Positions 22,201 to 33,769 of a stretch of DNA of 64,000 bases are shown piece after piece; position 1 is the stretch's first letter, and each line of letters begins with the position of its first letter. Below the pieces are notes generated by a model. That model worked only from the letters and a program-made list of their open reading frames with translations, did not search any database and was not told the origin of the DNA. This DNA is from Takakia lepidozioides (Eukaryota > Streptophyta > Takakiopsida > Takakiales > Takakiaceae): contig CM060734.1 of assembly GCA_030704615.1 (NCBI GenBank), positions 22,876,001 through 22,940,000 of the forward strand, in the 5' to 3' direction. A program made the translations under genes and the position numbers.

Positions 22201-22600
22201 ACAGTGGAGGAGGCATTTGAACTGCAAACAGAATTGAGCATTTGGGAATGCTCAGGAGAGAGAAAAAGGATGATGAGGACTCTGAGGATGAGTCAGATGA
22301 AGAAGAAGCAAGAACTAAAATGAAAGAGTAAGAGAAAGGAGAAGTTGAAGAGGGATAACTATGAAAAAGATTGGAAGAAATCTTGAAGAAGTATGCCACA
22401 AGGCTGCCACACATTGGGAAAGGTGTATGGTGTGCAAAGTGCCAGAATGAAGGCCATACCACCACAGAATGCCACATGAAGGAGAAACACTGTACTATCT
22501 GTAAAATGGATAACCATTCTACTGAGATTTTTACTACAACAGAAGGACAGCTGCAAGAGAACCTAGGCAAGTAAGGGTGCATCAGGTGCAGCCCGCCAAG
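19251..22600 (+). pseudogene. Gypsy-2 Gag
   Basis: Coding traces start near 19260 and include KEKLERQRYSAKRESYLKAN (near 19850) and a Glu-rich stretch (20000-20250). The capsid-like core is FEHMCIVNNENGDDAKMRLF then SLIKKASEWYARF (21840-21945). The nucleocapsid part has a CCHC knuckle, CAKCQNEGHTTTEC at 22431-22472, followed by CTICKMDNHS. Gag coats the element RNA in cytoplasmic particles. The middle is interrupted by the assembly gap, and 20022-20625 is repeated at 21126-21720 with many indels. The true protein length cannot be judged. Confidence 0.75.
20626..21125. other. Assembly gap (500 N) between duplicated contig ends
   Basis: Exactly 500 N. The sequence before it (20022-20625) and after it (21126-21720) is the same gag segment with dozens of 1-base differences, for example TTTCTTTGCAAG against TTTCTTTTGCAAG. 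This is the pattern of two noisy contig ends that should overlap. The duplication is most likely artificial. Confidence 0.9.
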
Positions 22601-23340
22601 AAGAAACAATGATCAGACCACTATGGTAGGTCTGGTGGTTATAACAATGGCATGGAAGGGAGAGTAATTCAAGAGGGAATTACCAAGGAAATTCCAGAGG
22701 CAACTATCAGGGTAATCCAAGGGGAATTACCAGCCCGGGAATCAGGATTATAGAATAATCCAAGAACAGACCAGGGCGAGACCCAATGGTGAAGAACTAT
22801 GTACTTTGTAATCGCAGCCAGGACATCGCAAGGCAGCCTGTTCATTCTGGATAAGACCCAGAATGAGATGAGAGCTCCTGTGAATGAGGGCCCAGTGGTG
22901 GCAGCTCACATGGTTAGGCCATGTGTTGTACCAGAAGTAAGTACAATGATAGTAACAGAAGTAAAGCCAAACTAATACCTCCAGTAGTAGAGGGAAAAGA
23001 TGATAATGAAGGTGGCAATGATATGCCTGAAGATGAAGAGACTTGGAAAGATGAGAAGGAACTGCACAAGGAAGTGGCAGATACTATAAGGGAAATGCAG
23101 AAGAGTACTGATATTCCTGTGGCAGATTCCTCTGATTCTGATGGAGAAGAAGAAGGGAGTGAGGAAGAAAGGAAGAAAGAAGATGCAGACATGCAAAGTA
23201 ATGAAGACTTTGGCTGAAGTAATATGCCAGACAAAGCAGAAATTACCATTGGACAGCTATTAGCTGTGGCACCTTATTGTAGCACAGGCTGTATCAAGCA
23301 ATCAATCGAATTGCCCAGGACACAGGAAACCAGACCTGAA
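22601..23340 (+). pseudogene. Gypsy-2 Gag-protease linker, acidic
   Basis: After a Gly/Asn-rich stretch (22630-22760) an acidic frame at 22921-23217 reads DDNEGGNDMPEDEETWKDEK and SDSDGEEEGSEEERKKED. It looks like a low-complexity connector of the polyprotein. No catalytic motif is visible. Confidence 0.5.
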
Positions 23341-23347
23341 CAGCAAG

Positions 23348-23860
23348 GTGACCAGTTATAATGTGAAGCCGGAAGGGCGAGAAACAGTCATGGACTTTGA
23401 TGATTCTATGCCAGTAATCCAATTGAGAATTGGAAGCACAGAACTAACTGATGTACTGAGATGGAGGTTCTCTGGAGTAAATATCATGACAGACCAATTA
23501 AGGAAGAAGCTTGGTCTAAGTAACATGAAACCAGCCCCATTTACAGTAACAATGGCAGATCAAAGAAGTGTACAGCCATTGGGATTAATAAGAGGAGTTA
23601 AGATACAGATACAAAAGATGATCTTTATGATCACAGTAACTGTGTTGAAAATGGATGAAGTCATGGAGGCTTACTCCTTATTATTGGGACGTCCGTGGCT
23701 GAAACAGGCCAGGGTATTCCATGACTGGAATTCTCAGTTACTAACCGTGCATAATGGGATACACGAGATACAAATTACCACAAAGAAATCTAGTAGATTA
23801 CCTGCTACCAGAAGACCTCGAGGAGTCAAAGAGTATGACTGGCAAGGAGGACTGATGTGA
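23348..23860 (+). pseudogene. Gypsy-2 aspartic protease domain
   Basis: The frame has the retropepsin-like layout: VIQLRIGSTELTDVL, then SGVNIMTDQLRKKLGL, then YSLLLGRPWLKQARVFHDW. The active-site loop is disturbed in this frame (DVLRWRFSG), but the bases GATGGAGGTTCT from 23460 encode DGGS in the neighbouring frame. Two small indels flank the loop. Members of this group often use such a variant of the D-S/T-G loop. The enzyme would process the polyprotein, but this copy is probably dead unless the indels are read errors. Confidence 0.75.
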
Positions 23861-24289
23861 CATGAAAGCTAACCCTATTTGGCTGCACACCCCGGTGGGA
23901 GCATTCAGAGATGGCAGCTGAACTGCCGAATTGTTTGAGAGTTATCTGCTGTGGTGTCTGACAGCAACACAACTGAAGAGGAAACCAGCATTTACCCATC
24001 ACATTTCTATGAAGAAATGAAGGAGAAAGAAATCCTAGAAGAACCAGCCACTGTGATCTTATAGGATGAAGTGGTGACTGGTTGGACAATCACAGCTGAT
24101 GAGCAAGGTGAGGAAGTAAATGTGGGAACTAAAGAATGAACCGAGGATGGTGAAAGTAGGAGCTGATTTGGAGCCGGAATTCTTCGAAGAAGGCTAAAAG
24201 CTTGTTCAAATCAATACATAGATTTATTTGCTTGCGTCTATGAGGATCTAAAAGGGATACCCCCTGAAGTCTGTCAGCATAAGATTGAA

Positions 24290-25500
24290 CTGGAACCAGG
24301 GTCAGTACCAATCAAGCAGGCGAGGTATAGAATGAATCCCAACTACGCACAGAAGGTTGGAGAAGAGATAAAGAAGTTGGCTGAGGCTACTTTTATAATA
24401 CCCAATTAGAGTATACCCCTTGGTTGTCACCCCTTGTTATAGTTCCCCAAGAAGAATGGCAAACTAAGAGTATGTGTGAACTATAAGAAGCTTCATGCTT
24501 GTACGAAGAAAGATCCTTTCCCTTTGCCATTCACAGAAGCAGTATTAGACACTGTGGCAGGCCATGAGATGTACTCATTCATGGATGGCTTCAGTGGTTA
24601 TAATCAAGTGCAAGTGGCAGAATAAGACCAGGGAAACAAGCTTTCATCACATCGGGGGGCTTATGCATACAAAGTCATGCCCTTTGGACTTTGTAATGCA
24701 CCACCAGCTACCTTCAGAGAGTGATAAGTTGACTCTTTTCATGACTCTGGATGATTTCATTCATGCAGGTTTCTTGGATGATTTCGGTGTAACCTCTAAG
24801 AATGAGCACTTGCATAAATTGGAGTTATGTTTGGCCAGATGCATGATGAGAGGTCGGGCTTGAATCCAGAGAAGTGTACTTTCTGTGTGAACTCAGGGGT
24901 GCTTCTGGACACATTGTGTGTAAGAAGGGACTCCTTGTGGATCCCAGAAAGACAGAGTCCATTAAAGCCTCTCCCCACCAGTGAATGTTAAAAGTCTAAG
25001 GAGATTCCTTGGGCAAACCAGTTATTACAGAAGATTTTGTCAAAAGGTATGCACAAATAGCAGCACATTGAGCAAACTACTGAAGAAAGATGCAGTGTTT
25101 TGCCTGGACAGCTGAATGTCAACAGGCGTTTGAGGAATTACACTGTCAGTAACAACTACACCTGTGCTGATTAACCCTCACTGGCATGTAGTATTTCATG
25201 TTCACTGCGATGCATCAGAGAAGCGTTGGGAGCGGTGTTAGCACAGAATGTTACATGAATATATCATTCACCTGTGTACTATGCTAGCCGGTTGATGAAC
25301 AGTGCTGAAGGAACTATAGCACAACGGAAAGAGAAGCATGGCAATGATCTATTAGTGAAGAAATTCAGGCATTACCTTACCTGTTGGGCAAGAAGTTTTA
25401 GTGTTCTATGTGGATCACCAGGCTCTGATATACCTGGTAAACAAACCTCTGAATAAGCGGAAGAATAGCAAGATGGTTGATAATCTTGCAACACGAGTTT
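24290..25500 (+). pseudogene. Gypsy-2 reverse transcriptase and RNase H
   Basis: RT blocks are readable across frames: KKDPFPLPFTEAVLDTVAGH then MYSFMDGFSGYNQVQV (first Asp, about 24585), then VMPFGLCNAPPATF and FLDDFGV (about 24774) as the catalytic pair. RNase H traces follow (HVHCDASEK near 25200, YYASRLMNSAE at 25277), ending near 25540 with FVYKPGRLHLVADHF. Single-base indels occur every 50-150 bases. The segment 23861-24289 upstream holds only frame-broken connector. Confidence 0.8.
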
Positions 25501-25654
25501 GAGTTCGATGTTTGTTTACAAGCCTGGGAGACTGCATCTTGTGGCGGATCATTTCATTTGTCACGGTTCAACAGGAGAACCAGCCACAGGAATAGATGAT
25601 CAATTACCAGATGCGAGTCTCTTTGCAGTGGAGGTGCAGGGAAGTGCAGATGAC

Positions 25655-26900
25655 TGGTTAGATTGGCAGTGGCCAATCAGATACTACCTTGCTCAGGTCA
25701 GTGCCCACCTAGTTATGGTAAGGAGCAGAGGAAGAGAATCGCTATCAAAGCTTTACCTTATACTATGGTAGGAAGCAGAATGTATAAGCTAGGACCTGAT
25801 GGAGTACTAAAACGATGCTTGTACCACCATGAAGTAAATAAAGTTTTGGAGGAAGTTCATAAAGGAGTGGCTGGAGGTCATTTTGGAGAAGAGACTACCA
25901 GTAGGAGATACTACTCGCAGGTTACTGTTGGCCTACTTTGTTCAAAGATGTACACGAGTATTGTCAGAGTTGTGATGAATGTCAGAGGCTAGGACCTTTG
26001 CAGAGATCTGGAAAGGATGCCTTGCATCCTACCATGCCTACGGAACCATTTCAGAAATGGGGACTAGACTTTGTTGGACCAATTAACCCCCAGCCAAGAA
26101 TACACGGAACAGGTATATAATTACAGCCCTGATTATACTACGAAGTGGGTGGAAGCTAAAGCTCTGAGGGACAACACAGCCAAGTCCACAGCAAGGTTCC
26201 AGTATGAGAACATACTTACAACGATTTGGCTGTCCCTTAGAATTTATCAGTGATCAGGGAAGTCACTTCATGAATGAGACCATTGAGTTGTTGACTAAAG
26301 AGTTCATGATTGTACATAGAAAGAGTACAACATATTACCCACAGGGTAATGGGCAAGCAGAGGCTACCAACAAAATACTATGTACTATCTTGGCTAAGAT
26401 AGTCAATGCAAACAGAACGGATTGGGATACAAAGCTGCTGACAGCTTTGTGGTCATACAAGACTTCATACAAAGTCACCACTAAGTATACACCATTCCAA
26501 TTAGTTTTATGGTATGGAAGCCTTACTTCCATGGAATTCTGTTACCTACCATGAGAACGGAGTGGGGAAAGAGAATGGAATTGCAAGATTCCATTAAGGT
26601 CAGGAAACATGATTATACCATGTGGAAGAAGTACGTGCTGATGCAGCTGATAATATGACCAGAATTCAGATGAAGAGAAAGGAACAGTTTGATGAAGGCA
26701 AGTTAAAGACTTTTAAGACGGGGATTTGGTTCTATGGTTGCAGAAGAAAGGAAAGATTAAGCTTCTAAGCTTAAATCACCATGGAAAGGACCTTATGTCA
26801 TACAAAAGATGTATGATAACAACACCGCCATGTTACAAACCATAATAAAGAAATGCTGGGAAGAGTCAATGCCAATAATTGAAGGGGTACAGTGGTATCC
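25655..26900 (+). pseudogene. Gypsy-2 integrase
   Basis: The HHCC finger is visible as HHEVNKVLEEVHKGVAGGHF and CQSCDECQRLGPLQRSGK. The DDE core reads GLDFVGPINP (about 26062), FISDQGSHFMNE (about 26242) and YYPQGNGQAEATNK with its Glu (about 26350). After the core, WKGPYVIQK (about 26783-26810) resembles the GPY/F module of Ty3/gypsy integrases. No chromodomain is visible. Frames change at about 25990, 26110 and 26550. Confidence 0.85.
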
Positions 26901-27029
26901 ATGACAAACCCATTGCAGCATGATTTCATGTTGAAACGCAAGAGCAGTCACCCCGGCTGCACGGGGTTACAACGGAGTATGGAGCACTTGTCGCTAGGCC
27001 AAGCACATATGATCAGGGTGGGCAAAATA

Positions 27030-27310
27030 GCGTGACACAGCCTATCACAGCCCTCAAGGCGAACCACAGCCTATCACAGCTCATCACGACGTGACACAAG
27101 CCTATCACACAGCCAATCAAGGCAAAGCACAGCCTATCACAGCCCAGCACGGCGCGACACAGCCTATCACAACCTCCATAGCGTGTCACAGCCTATCACA
27201 GCTTACCACACATATCACAGCCTATCACAGCTTACCACAGTGCATCACAACCTATCACAAGTGTACCCCAGTATGACACAGCCTGTCACAGCTCAACACA
27301 GCCTACTAGG
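27030..27310. repeat. CACAGCCTATCA repeat inside gypsy-2
   Basis: About fifteen degenerate copies of CACAGCCTATCA or CACAGCC occur between integrase and the third ORF. The same core word dominates the LTR repeats (18360-18560 and 31690-31870). The following 670 bases (27311-27984) contain no recognisable gene. Confidence 0.8.
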
Positions 27311-27984
27311 GTTACACGATCCTAGAATCAGTGACAGGTGGACGCATAATAACTTCAGGAAAATGGCTGACGGAAGAAAAAACGGAAACTAGTTTAAAAT
27401 AGACACGTGGAGTTCAGGGCGCGACACACAGCTGAGAAGGAAGTGCAAGACAGGTGTCATAAAGAAAGAGGACAAGAACGGCCGTCAAAAGGGATGAAAG
27501 GCGGGCCCATTAATGAATACGGAAAAGGAAACGGAACGAACGGCAAGTACAGAAAAGCGAAATTCTTGTCACATGTGTGATCCTAGTGGACTATCCAGCA
27601 GGAAAGTCCACTAAAGAAAATAAAATCTAAAATCCAGTCACAGCGGAGACAGCCAATAGAAAACCAAGGAAAGGATCAGAAAATGGAGGGAAATTGAGCG
27701 CAAGAGGCGGCGTCGTTCTGAGAAACGGGCGTCTCGACGGGACAGACCATCAATGCTATAGCTTGGAAACTATGGAGGAACTAACAGGATTATACGCTCG
27801 CAATATTACTTACGCAGCATAGACACAAAGAACAGAGCGGAGCTTTTCTCTTGAGCGATGCTTGCAAGCCCCGCAAGCTTACAAGAAATTACCCATAGCC
27901 TTCTGTGGCAACCATACGTTTATGCTTTGTGCACTACAGGCATTTCTGTAGTTGTTACAGCCAAAACAGTTCTGTGAGTCTAAA

Positions 27985-30900
27985 ATGAAGAGAGTGAGAG
28001 GAATGGAGGAAATCAGGGTGAAGAGCACCACAATTCTGCAGAAACAAACGATTGCTACCCCACAGCGATACAGATACTGGAGGAGCTGAGATTGCAAGGA
28101 TTGCAAAGCCTAGATTGGACATTACACCATAGACAGTACATGTTACAATTTTTTGCAGAACTTTGAGCCAAGGACAGGAACAACATCGGTGAAGGGAGTT
28201 GAATTGATGATTACTCCCCTATACCTCCAGCAATTGTTTCGATTGCCAGCAGGTCAGGTGCATGTGGAGGAACACAGGGCAAGACTGCAAATAGGGGACT
28301 TATTCCAAGAAAGGGAGTTTCCTTAAAACTCAGGGTTATGCTTGTACCAAGGCTGTGTACCCAGGGTTAAAAGAGGTAGGCCAGGTATTGAACGTTCTGA
28401 TTGCCATGAAACAGAACCAACAGTATTTGAGCAGATCCTTCACGGAGGAAATACTCAAAGGCCTGAAGGACAAGAGGTACAATGGGCGGACATAATGTAC
28501 AACGCACTAGTGGAGGAGATGAAAAGATTACAAGGTACTACCGCAAAGTCTCCTATCATAGTGTCTGGCCCAATCATTGCTCAAATAATTCTTGATTCTG
28601 GCATACTTGATGCGCAAGAAGAAAGGAGATGGGAGTGTTTGAGCCAGAAACCACTGCAATGGAAGAGCAAGGCTCTTCACACAGTGAGGGTGGACTAGCA
28701 AGGCAACCCGAGACTAAGAGGCAGAGACGGGGAAAGACTGTAGTGGCGGATCCACTGGCTTCACGGATTCTGCATGATAATGTTTCCCAAGCTCATGTGC
28801 AGGAAGGGGCACAGCAACACAGAGAAATGCTATTACTGGAAGCAGGACCTTCAGAGAGGGAGGAGGAAGTTACTTCAGCATCACAACCATCACCGCCAAC
28901 TGATCGACTTGTCACAAGGTCACAAGTTGTCCATGCAACTCAACCAGAAATAATTGATTTGGAAAGAGAAGGGTTAGATATTCCAACTACAGAACAGATA
29001 GTGGCAGAAATGGAGAAGGGGGACCTTCTCTATGAATATTCTGGTCTGGTCAAGGAGACAGAGATTCCAGAGGTGCAACAGTTGCCCAAGGGAAATCCTG
29101 AGGTGCATATAATACACACACCTGTGTCGGAGGTACCACAGGCGGTAGGTCATGACACTGTAGCACCGGTGATAGATGAAGTGGTTCAGGAAGACAATCC
29201 GGTGGGACAATGGCCTGAGTGGTTCGTGAGACATCACACTGTTGAGGATCAGGAGGAACAGCAGCAACCTCACCATGATGACCCTCAACAGGCAATGCTG
29301 ATGAATTCCATAGGCAGGACACTTAATTTGTTGGGGACTTATGTTAAATCCCATGTTCCAACTACCCAATTGACAGCCTTGAGAGAGGAACTCAGGAAGG
29401 AGTTTGAGGCTCGACTAGCCACTGAGTGTGCAAACAAGGTCGATGAAGAGGTCACTCTCAAGATGCAGCAGGACTTGGGAAATACAGAAGCGGCTTTGCA
29501 ATTGGCCAAGGAACAATTGATTGAGGCAGGCCTCGCGCAAGACCAGTTGCACGAAGCACATAAGCAACAGCTATACCAAATGCAGGTGCAACATGAAAGC
29601 AAGTTGCAAGAAGTGAATGCACTACATACGGAGTTGCAGACAGTGCATGACAGGATGGCGATACAATGTGCTACATTCACAACTATGCTTGACCAATCTG
29701 CAAAAGAAATAAACAGTCAAGCGGAAAAATGTACGAAGGCAGAAGAAGAGAATGTTGAGCAAATGAAACTCATTGTCGATATGAAGAATACAATCTGTCG
29801 CAATGAGGATGCTTTCAAGCAATACAGGCAGGTTGAAGCTGATCAAGAGAAGCACATTGTGGAGTTGCACCAAACGATCATGGCCAATAGAAATGAAATC
29901 GCGGTCAATAACAAGGCTTGGAGGTAAGCTAATAATCTGGCTGCTGCCTATGCGAAGTTGGTTGAACCTCATGCGAAACGCATGGAGGCTTTACAACACC
30001 AGTTAGAAGTGTACAAGCTAAGAGAGGAGCAAACTCTCAGGCGAACCACAAGCAACTTGGTGGATAACAGCCTTATGCAGGTCTGGTTAGCACAAGGGCC
30101 AGTAGAGGGCAAAGCACCACGAAAGCGCACCCAAAGCGAGATGAATGAGCTCAGGCTGCAGGTGCAGAACATTGCCACAACTACTATAGACAATGTCTAT
30201 AATATGATAGCAGAGTTACAGGAGGACGTAGACGGACTGCAGACTCAAGTGGAGGACCTCACTTCAAACATCGACAAAAGAGTCTATATCCCTCAGGAAC
30301 AGCTAATGGCTTATTATTTACAAGCCAGAACTTTGGCTTTTCAGTCTTCACAGGAGGTGCAGGAGATGCCAATGATACAAGAGCCAGTACCACCAACACC
30401 ACAACAAGTCACTGTACCAGTAGCTGAACCTGTTGTTACTACAATCACACCACAGCCACCACAGCCTGAGGTATGGGGCAATGCTGCTTTTAACCCACCT
30501 AAAACTCCAGCTGCAAGGGAGTACAGTAGGGCTATGATTATGCCCTTCAACCAAATTCCCATCATGTTGGATTTGGCTTGGAAAGAATTTAGTCCTCCAC
30601 AGTCATTCGCACATTACTACCAAATCATGCGCATCTGGCTGCCAGTGGCAACTAGGACTAAAGTTCTTCCGAACAATCGATCAATTGAGGATCATCACTT
30701 TGCACAGTACTGGCACGAGGCAGGTACCATATTGAGGGAATTAATTGCTTTCCAGGTTGTACATGGACTCATTTATACCAAGACCAAGGAGGTAGCAAGT
30801 ATTGTCATGGGATGCGGGTTATACTACACTGCTTGTTTTCTGGTACGTTATCACATTGAGCAACAAAGATGCAAACACGCTTTCTGAGTTATTCCAGTGG

Positions 30901-31539
30901 AGATCATTGGGTATTACCTTCGGTGCCACCTCATATGTACCTATATGACCCAAAAGTTATGATGCAAAAGGATTCTCAAATTCGTTCATGGTTTCAAGCG
31001 GCCTGGAACAATTTATCAACACAGAAATTCGGCATTGATGATATTTTCTATAAGGGACATGTGGCATGGAAATACTTGCACGCTGCACCAGTAATTGGTA
31101 CCCCACTCACCTTGACAGACAAGGAGCTCAGTGTCTACACCAATTTTGCTGTTCAGCGGTTACACCAAGTTGTAAAATATAAACTTCCAGACATGGTAGG
31201 ACAACATTGTATGCCCCAGAGGATTCCACAAAAAGTTCGAAAATTAAACACCTGAGAGGCGATGAGGATTCTGATACAACTGTTTCTTCACCGAATTCTT
31301 TTGACATGGGAGAAGACTATGCAGTTCAGATGGCAGAGAAGAAGCGACGGGGGTCTCCTATGCCGGAAAGGTTACCTCGATATCAAACTCCAGAAGGCCT
31401 CACTTACCCAGGTAGTGATCAACCATCTCCGTCAACCAGAGACAGACCTCGGGCTCGTACACACAGTCCGCCACGAAACTCTCAACGTCAAAAGGTGCTC
31501 ACTCACAAAGGTTTGCTAATCGAAATCAGTAAACCGTGA
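27985..31539 (+). pseudogene. Gypsy-2 third ORF: long coiled-coil protein with basic tail
   Basis: The reading frame can be followed from an ATG at 27985 almost to the polypurine tract, about 1,180 codons. It has frame changes near 28060, 28150, 28330 and 28650, an in-frame TAA at 29925-29927, and further changes near 30880 and 31250. The N-terminal block (GTTSVKGVELMITPLYLQQL, FRLPAGQVHVEEHR) recalls the mobile-domain-like proteins of plant elements. Residues coded by 29330-30290 are a long Gln/Glu/Lys heptad-rich coiled coil. A Pro-rich linker and a globular block follow, and the end is Ser/Arg/Pro-rich and basic. No signal peptide or membrane anchor is visible, so an envelope role is not supported. 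Its place matches the extra ORF of Athila/Tat-like elements. Confidence 0.7.
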
Positions 31540-31552
31540 GGACACGGCTTTT

Positions 31553-31570
31553 TGAGGGGGGAAGGGGTAA
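31553..31570 (+). promoter_or_regulatory. Polypurine tract of gypsy-2
   Basis: GAGGGGGGAAGGGGTAA lies immediately before the 3' LTR (TGTTAGAGG). It is the expected plus-strand primer site. The related fragment at 17905-17925 has GGGAGGGGGAGGGG in the same place. Confidence 0.8.
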
Positions 31571-32505
31571 TGTTAGAGGACTGTCGGGGACTTAGACACT
31601 TATACGGGATCTGTAGGGTACCCTTAATTTTTGCACAAACTGAGACCAACAGGAGCCTTAGGGGTGACAGCAGCGCACTGTAGAGGGGGGTTACACAGCC
31701 CGTCACAATCGTCACAGCCGACACAGCCCGTCACAGTCGTCACAACAGACACAGCCGACACAGCCAACACAGCCGACACAGCCGACACAGCCCGACACAG
31801 CCAAACACAGCCGCACAGCCAGTCACAGCCCGTCACAGTTTCACACAGCCAGTCACAGCTTGACACAGCTGTCACAATCATAGGGAACGGAGAGCAGGAC
31901 AGGGAACGACTGTGGGGAACAACACCTGCGAAGGGAACATGTTAGTTCACAGACGACGGTTAGTGAGGGAAACGGTTAGAACCACGGGTAGGAAGATAAA
32001 GGGAGAAGCGGGGAATTTTGGGGGGGGGATATCATTCGGAGGAGGACTTCTTGGTCATGGAGGAGAGGGGATCGGGCAGAGATGAAGAACGGAAGTGAAG
32101 ATAGAGAGATGATGAGTAGATGCTTGATATATGCAGGGCTGTAATGATATTGTAGAGCAGATTAGAGACACAATGGCTTCGGCCTGATACCTGATAAATC
32201 ATAATCGGATACTTTTACGATACAATCACACTGTGTAGAGAGATCTGAGTGAAGCTGTGGAATGAATGGATGAGTTGATGGAATCCAATAGATTGATAAA
32301 GCAAACTGATACTTAATTATCAATGGTAAGATAGCTAACATGAATGCCAAAAGGGAAATAAATAGGAAACACCCCCATGATACACTAGCTGTAGGTCATG
32401 ACTGATTGTTCTGCGCGGGCTGAGTACTTAGAGATTTCCAACTCTTCTATCTTGGAGTTTCCGCCTCGAATAGCGAAGGGATGGGTAAGTAAAAGCCGTG
32501 CGACA
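31571..32505 (+). repeat. Gypsy-2 3' LTR
   Basis: It is collinear with 18242-19226 with scattered substitutions and short indels. It has a shorter CACAGCC region (31690-31870) and only one GGGAACGACTGTGGGGAA block. It ends AAAGCCGTGCGACA. Confidence 0.88.
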
Positions 32506-33769
32506 AATGGTTGATAATGCCTTGTTATGAGGCTGATTTGTCGTTAATTTTACAATGACCTTGTCAGGTCTTTGTCCATGTCTCAACAAGACATAAGCAT
32601 CTTCCCTCTTTGATTTAGACCAGTGTACTTGGTGGTTCTTGTACACATTATCAACCAATCTCCCTTCTGTTTTCAGTTTTATGTTTGATTTACTAACACC
32701 TTGGTCTGAGCATGACAAAAGGTTATCAAATATGTTCCTGATTGAAGTGATGAACGCAAGGCAATGGGAAGGCCAAAGCCATGAGATATCAGCCTCCTCT
32801 CCTGCCATGACCATGGTGTGGAGCAAGCAAGTCCTTCATAAGGTAAGATCTTCTCCAGCAAAAATATGTTGGCTAATTGGGCATGGAGAGTAAGGCATCT
32901 TTGAAGGTACCTGAGATAAGCATAGAACATCTATAGGGCTTTTGAATGCTGAGATTTTGAGCTAGGCCTTGGTAAGACAGCCTGCTGGAGTAGACGTGTA
33001 CACCTTATACATGATCCGGTCAGTGCACATTACTCTTGTTTGCCGGTCCCCTGTAGCCGATGCCTTATGTCAGATTTAGATACCTTATGATACGAATGAG
33101 TTCCTTTTCTTTGGCTCAAATGTTTCTATGTTTCTCCTCGTTATGGCTTTGCTCTTTATAGCACCATAAAAAATACCCAATTCTGATATGCTGCTGGTAG
33201 ATGTTTTGTCTGAATACCAGGTGGTAAACCCCTCCCAGACTTCATTACCTAAGTCCCAATACCTGCCCCCTTTGGTTTTGTACACAAGTTTTACCCAAAA
33301 CAAGGGGTGGGTAAACACTAAAAGTCTGATATAAGATTCTTTCCTGATTGTTACTTTATGACCTTGGGAATTGAGGGTTCTTTCACTGGCCTCTTCTTCC
33401 GGTCACCAGAGCTTATATATAAACTAAAAGGTAAAACTCTACATTTTGATGTATGTGTTGATGTACCTTCGTTTGTGTCACAACTTGCCAACTTGGAACA
33501 TGCCAATGGCAGAAAATTCATTACCTAAACCTACCCCCATTGGTTTTATACACATGTGGTACCCAAAAATATGGGCTAGGTAAACACTAAAGGGTTGATA
33601 AAAGTTTATTTCCTGTTTGTTGCTTCATGAATTTCGGAGTTAAGGTCCCTTCATTGGCCTCATCTTTCCATTATCAGAGCTCATGTGTAGCTAAAAGGTA
33701 AAACTCTACATTCTGATGTAAGTGTTGATGTACTTTTGCTTGTCACGGCTTGTTTTGTTTGTTGACCTT
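32506..33769. repeat. Non-coding stretch with a 275-bp tandem pair and an outer inverted arm
   Basis: Two tandem copies of a unit of about 275 bp (about 33245-33432 and 33522-33698 are the best-matching parts) each run from TTACCTAA through GGTAAACACTAAA to CTAAAAGGTAAAACTCTACA. The first 60 bases (32507-32566) reappear inverted at 34378-34436, and 33660-33811 reappears inverted at 34217-34370. No protein family is recognisable. Confidence 0.75.

Larger units (their letters stand above)
18242..32505 (+). mobile_element. Ty3/gypsy retrotransposon (gypsy-2) with extra ORF after integrase
   Basis: Two LTRs (18242-19226 and 31571-32505) flank gag, protease, RT, RNase H, integrase and then a long third ORF reaching the polypurine tract. 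An additional ORF between integrase and the 3' LTR is typical of Athila/Tat-type plant elements, so I place it near those, with moderate confidence. The flanks do not match (ACAGC on the left, AATGG on the right), so no target duplication remains. The many frameshifts are partly sequencing errors, as the noisy duplication at the gap shows. Confidence 0.88.

Noticed and set aside
27985-31539. Envelope protein in gypsy-2
   Set aside because: Position fits, but no signal peptide, membrane anchor or cleavage site is visible. The protein is coiled-coil and basic.
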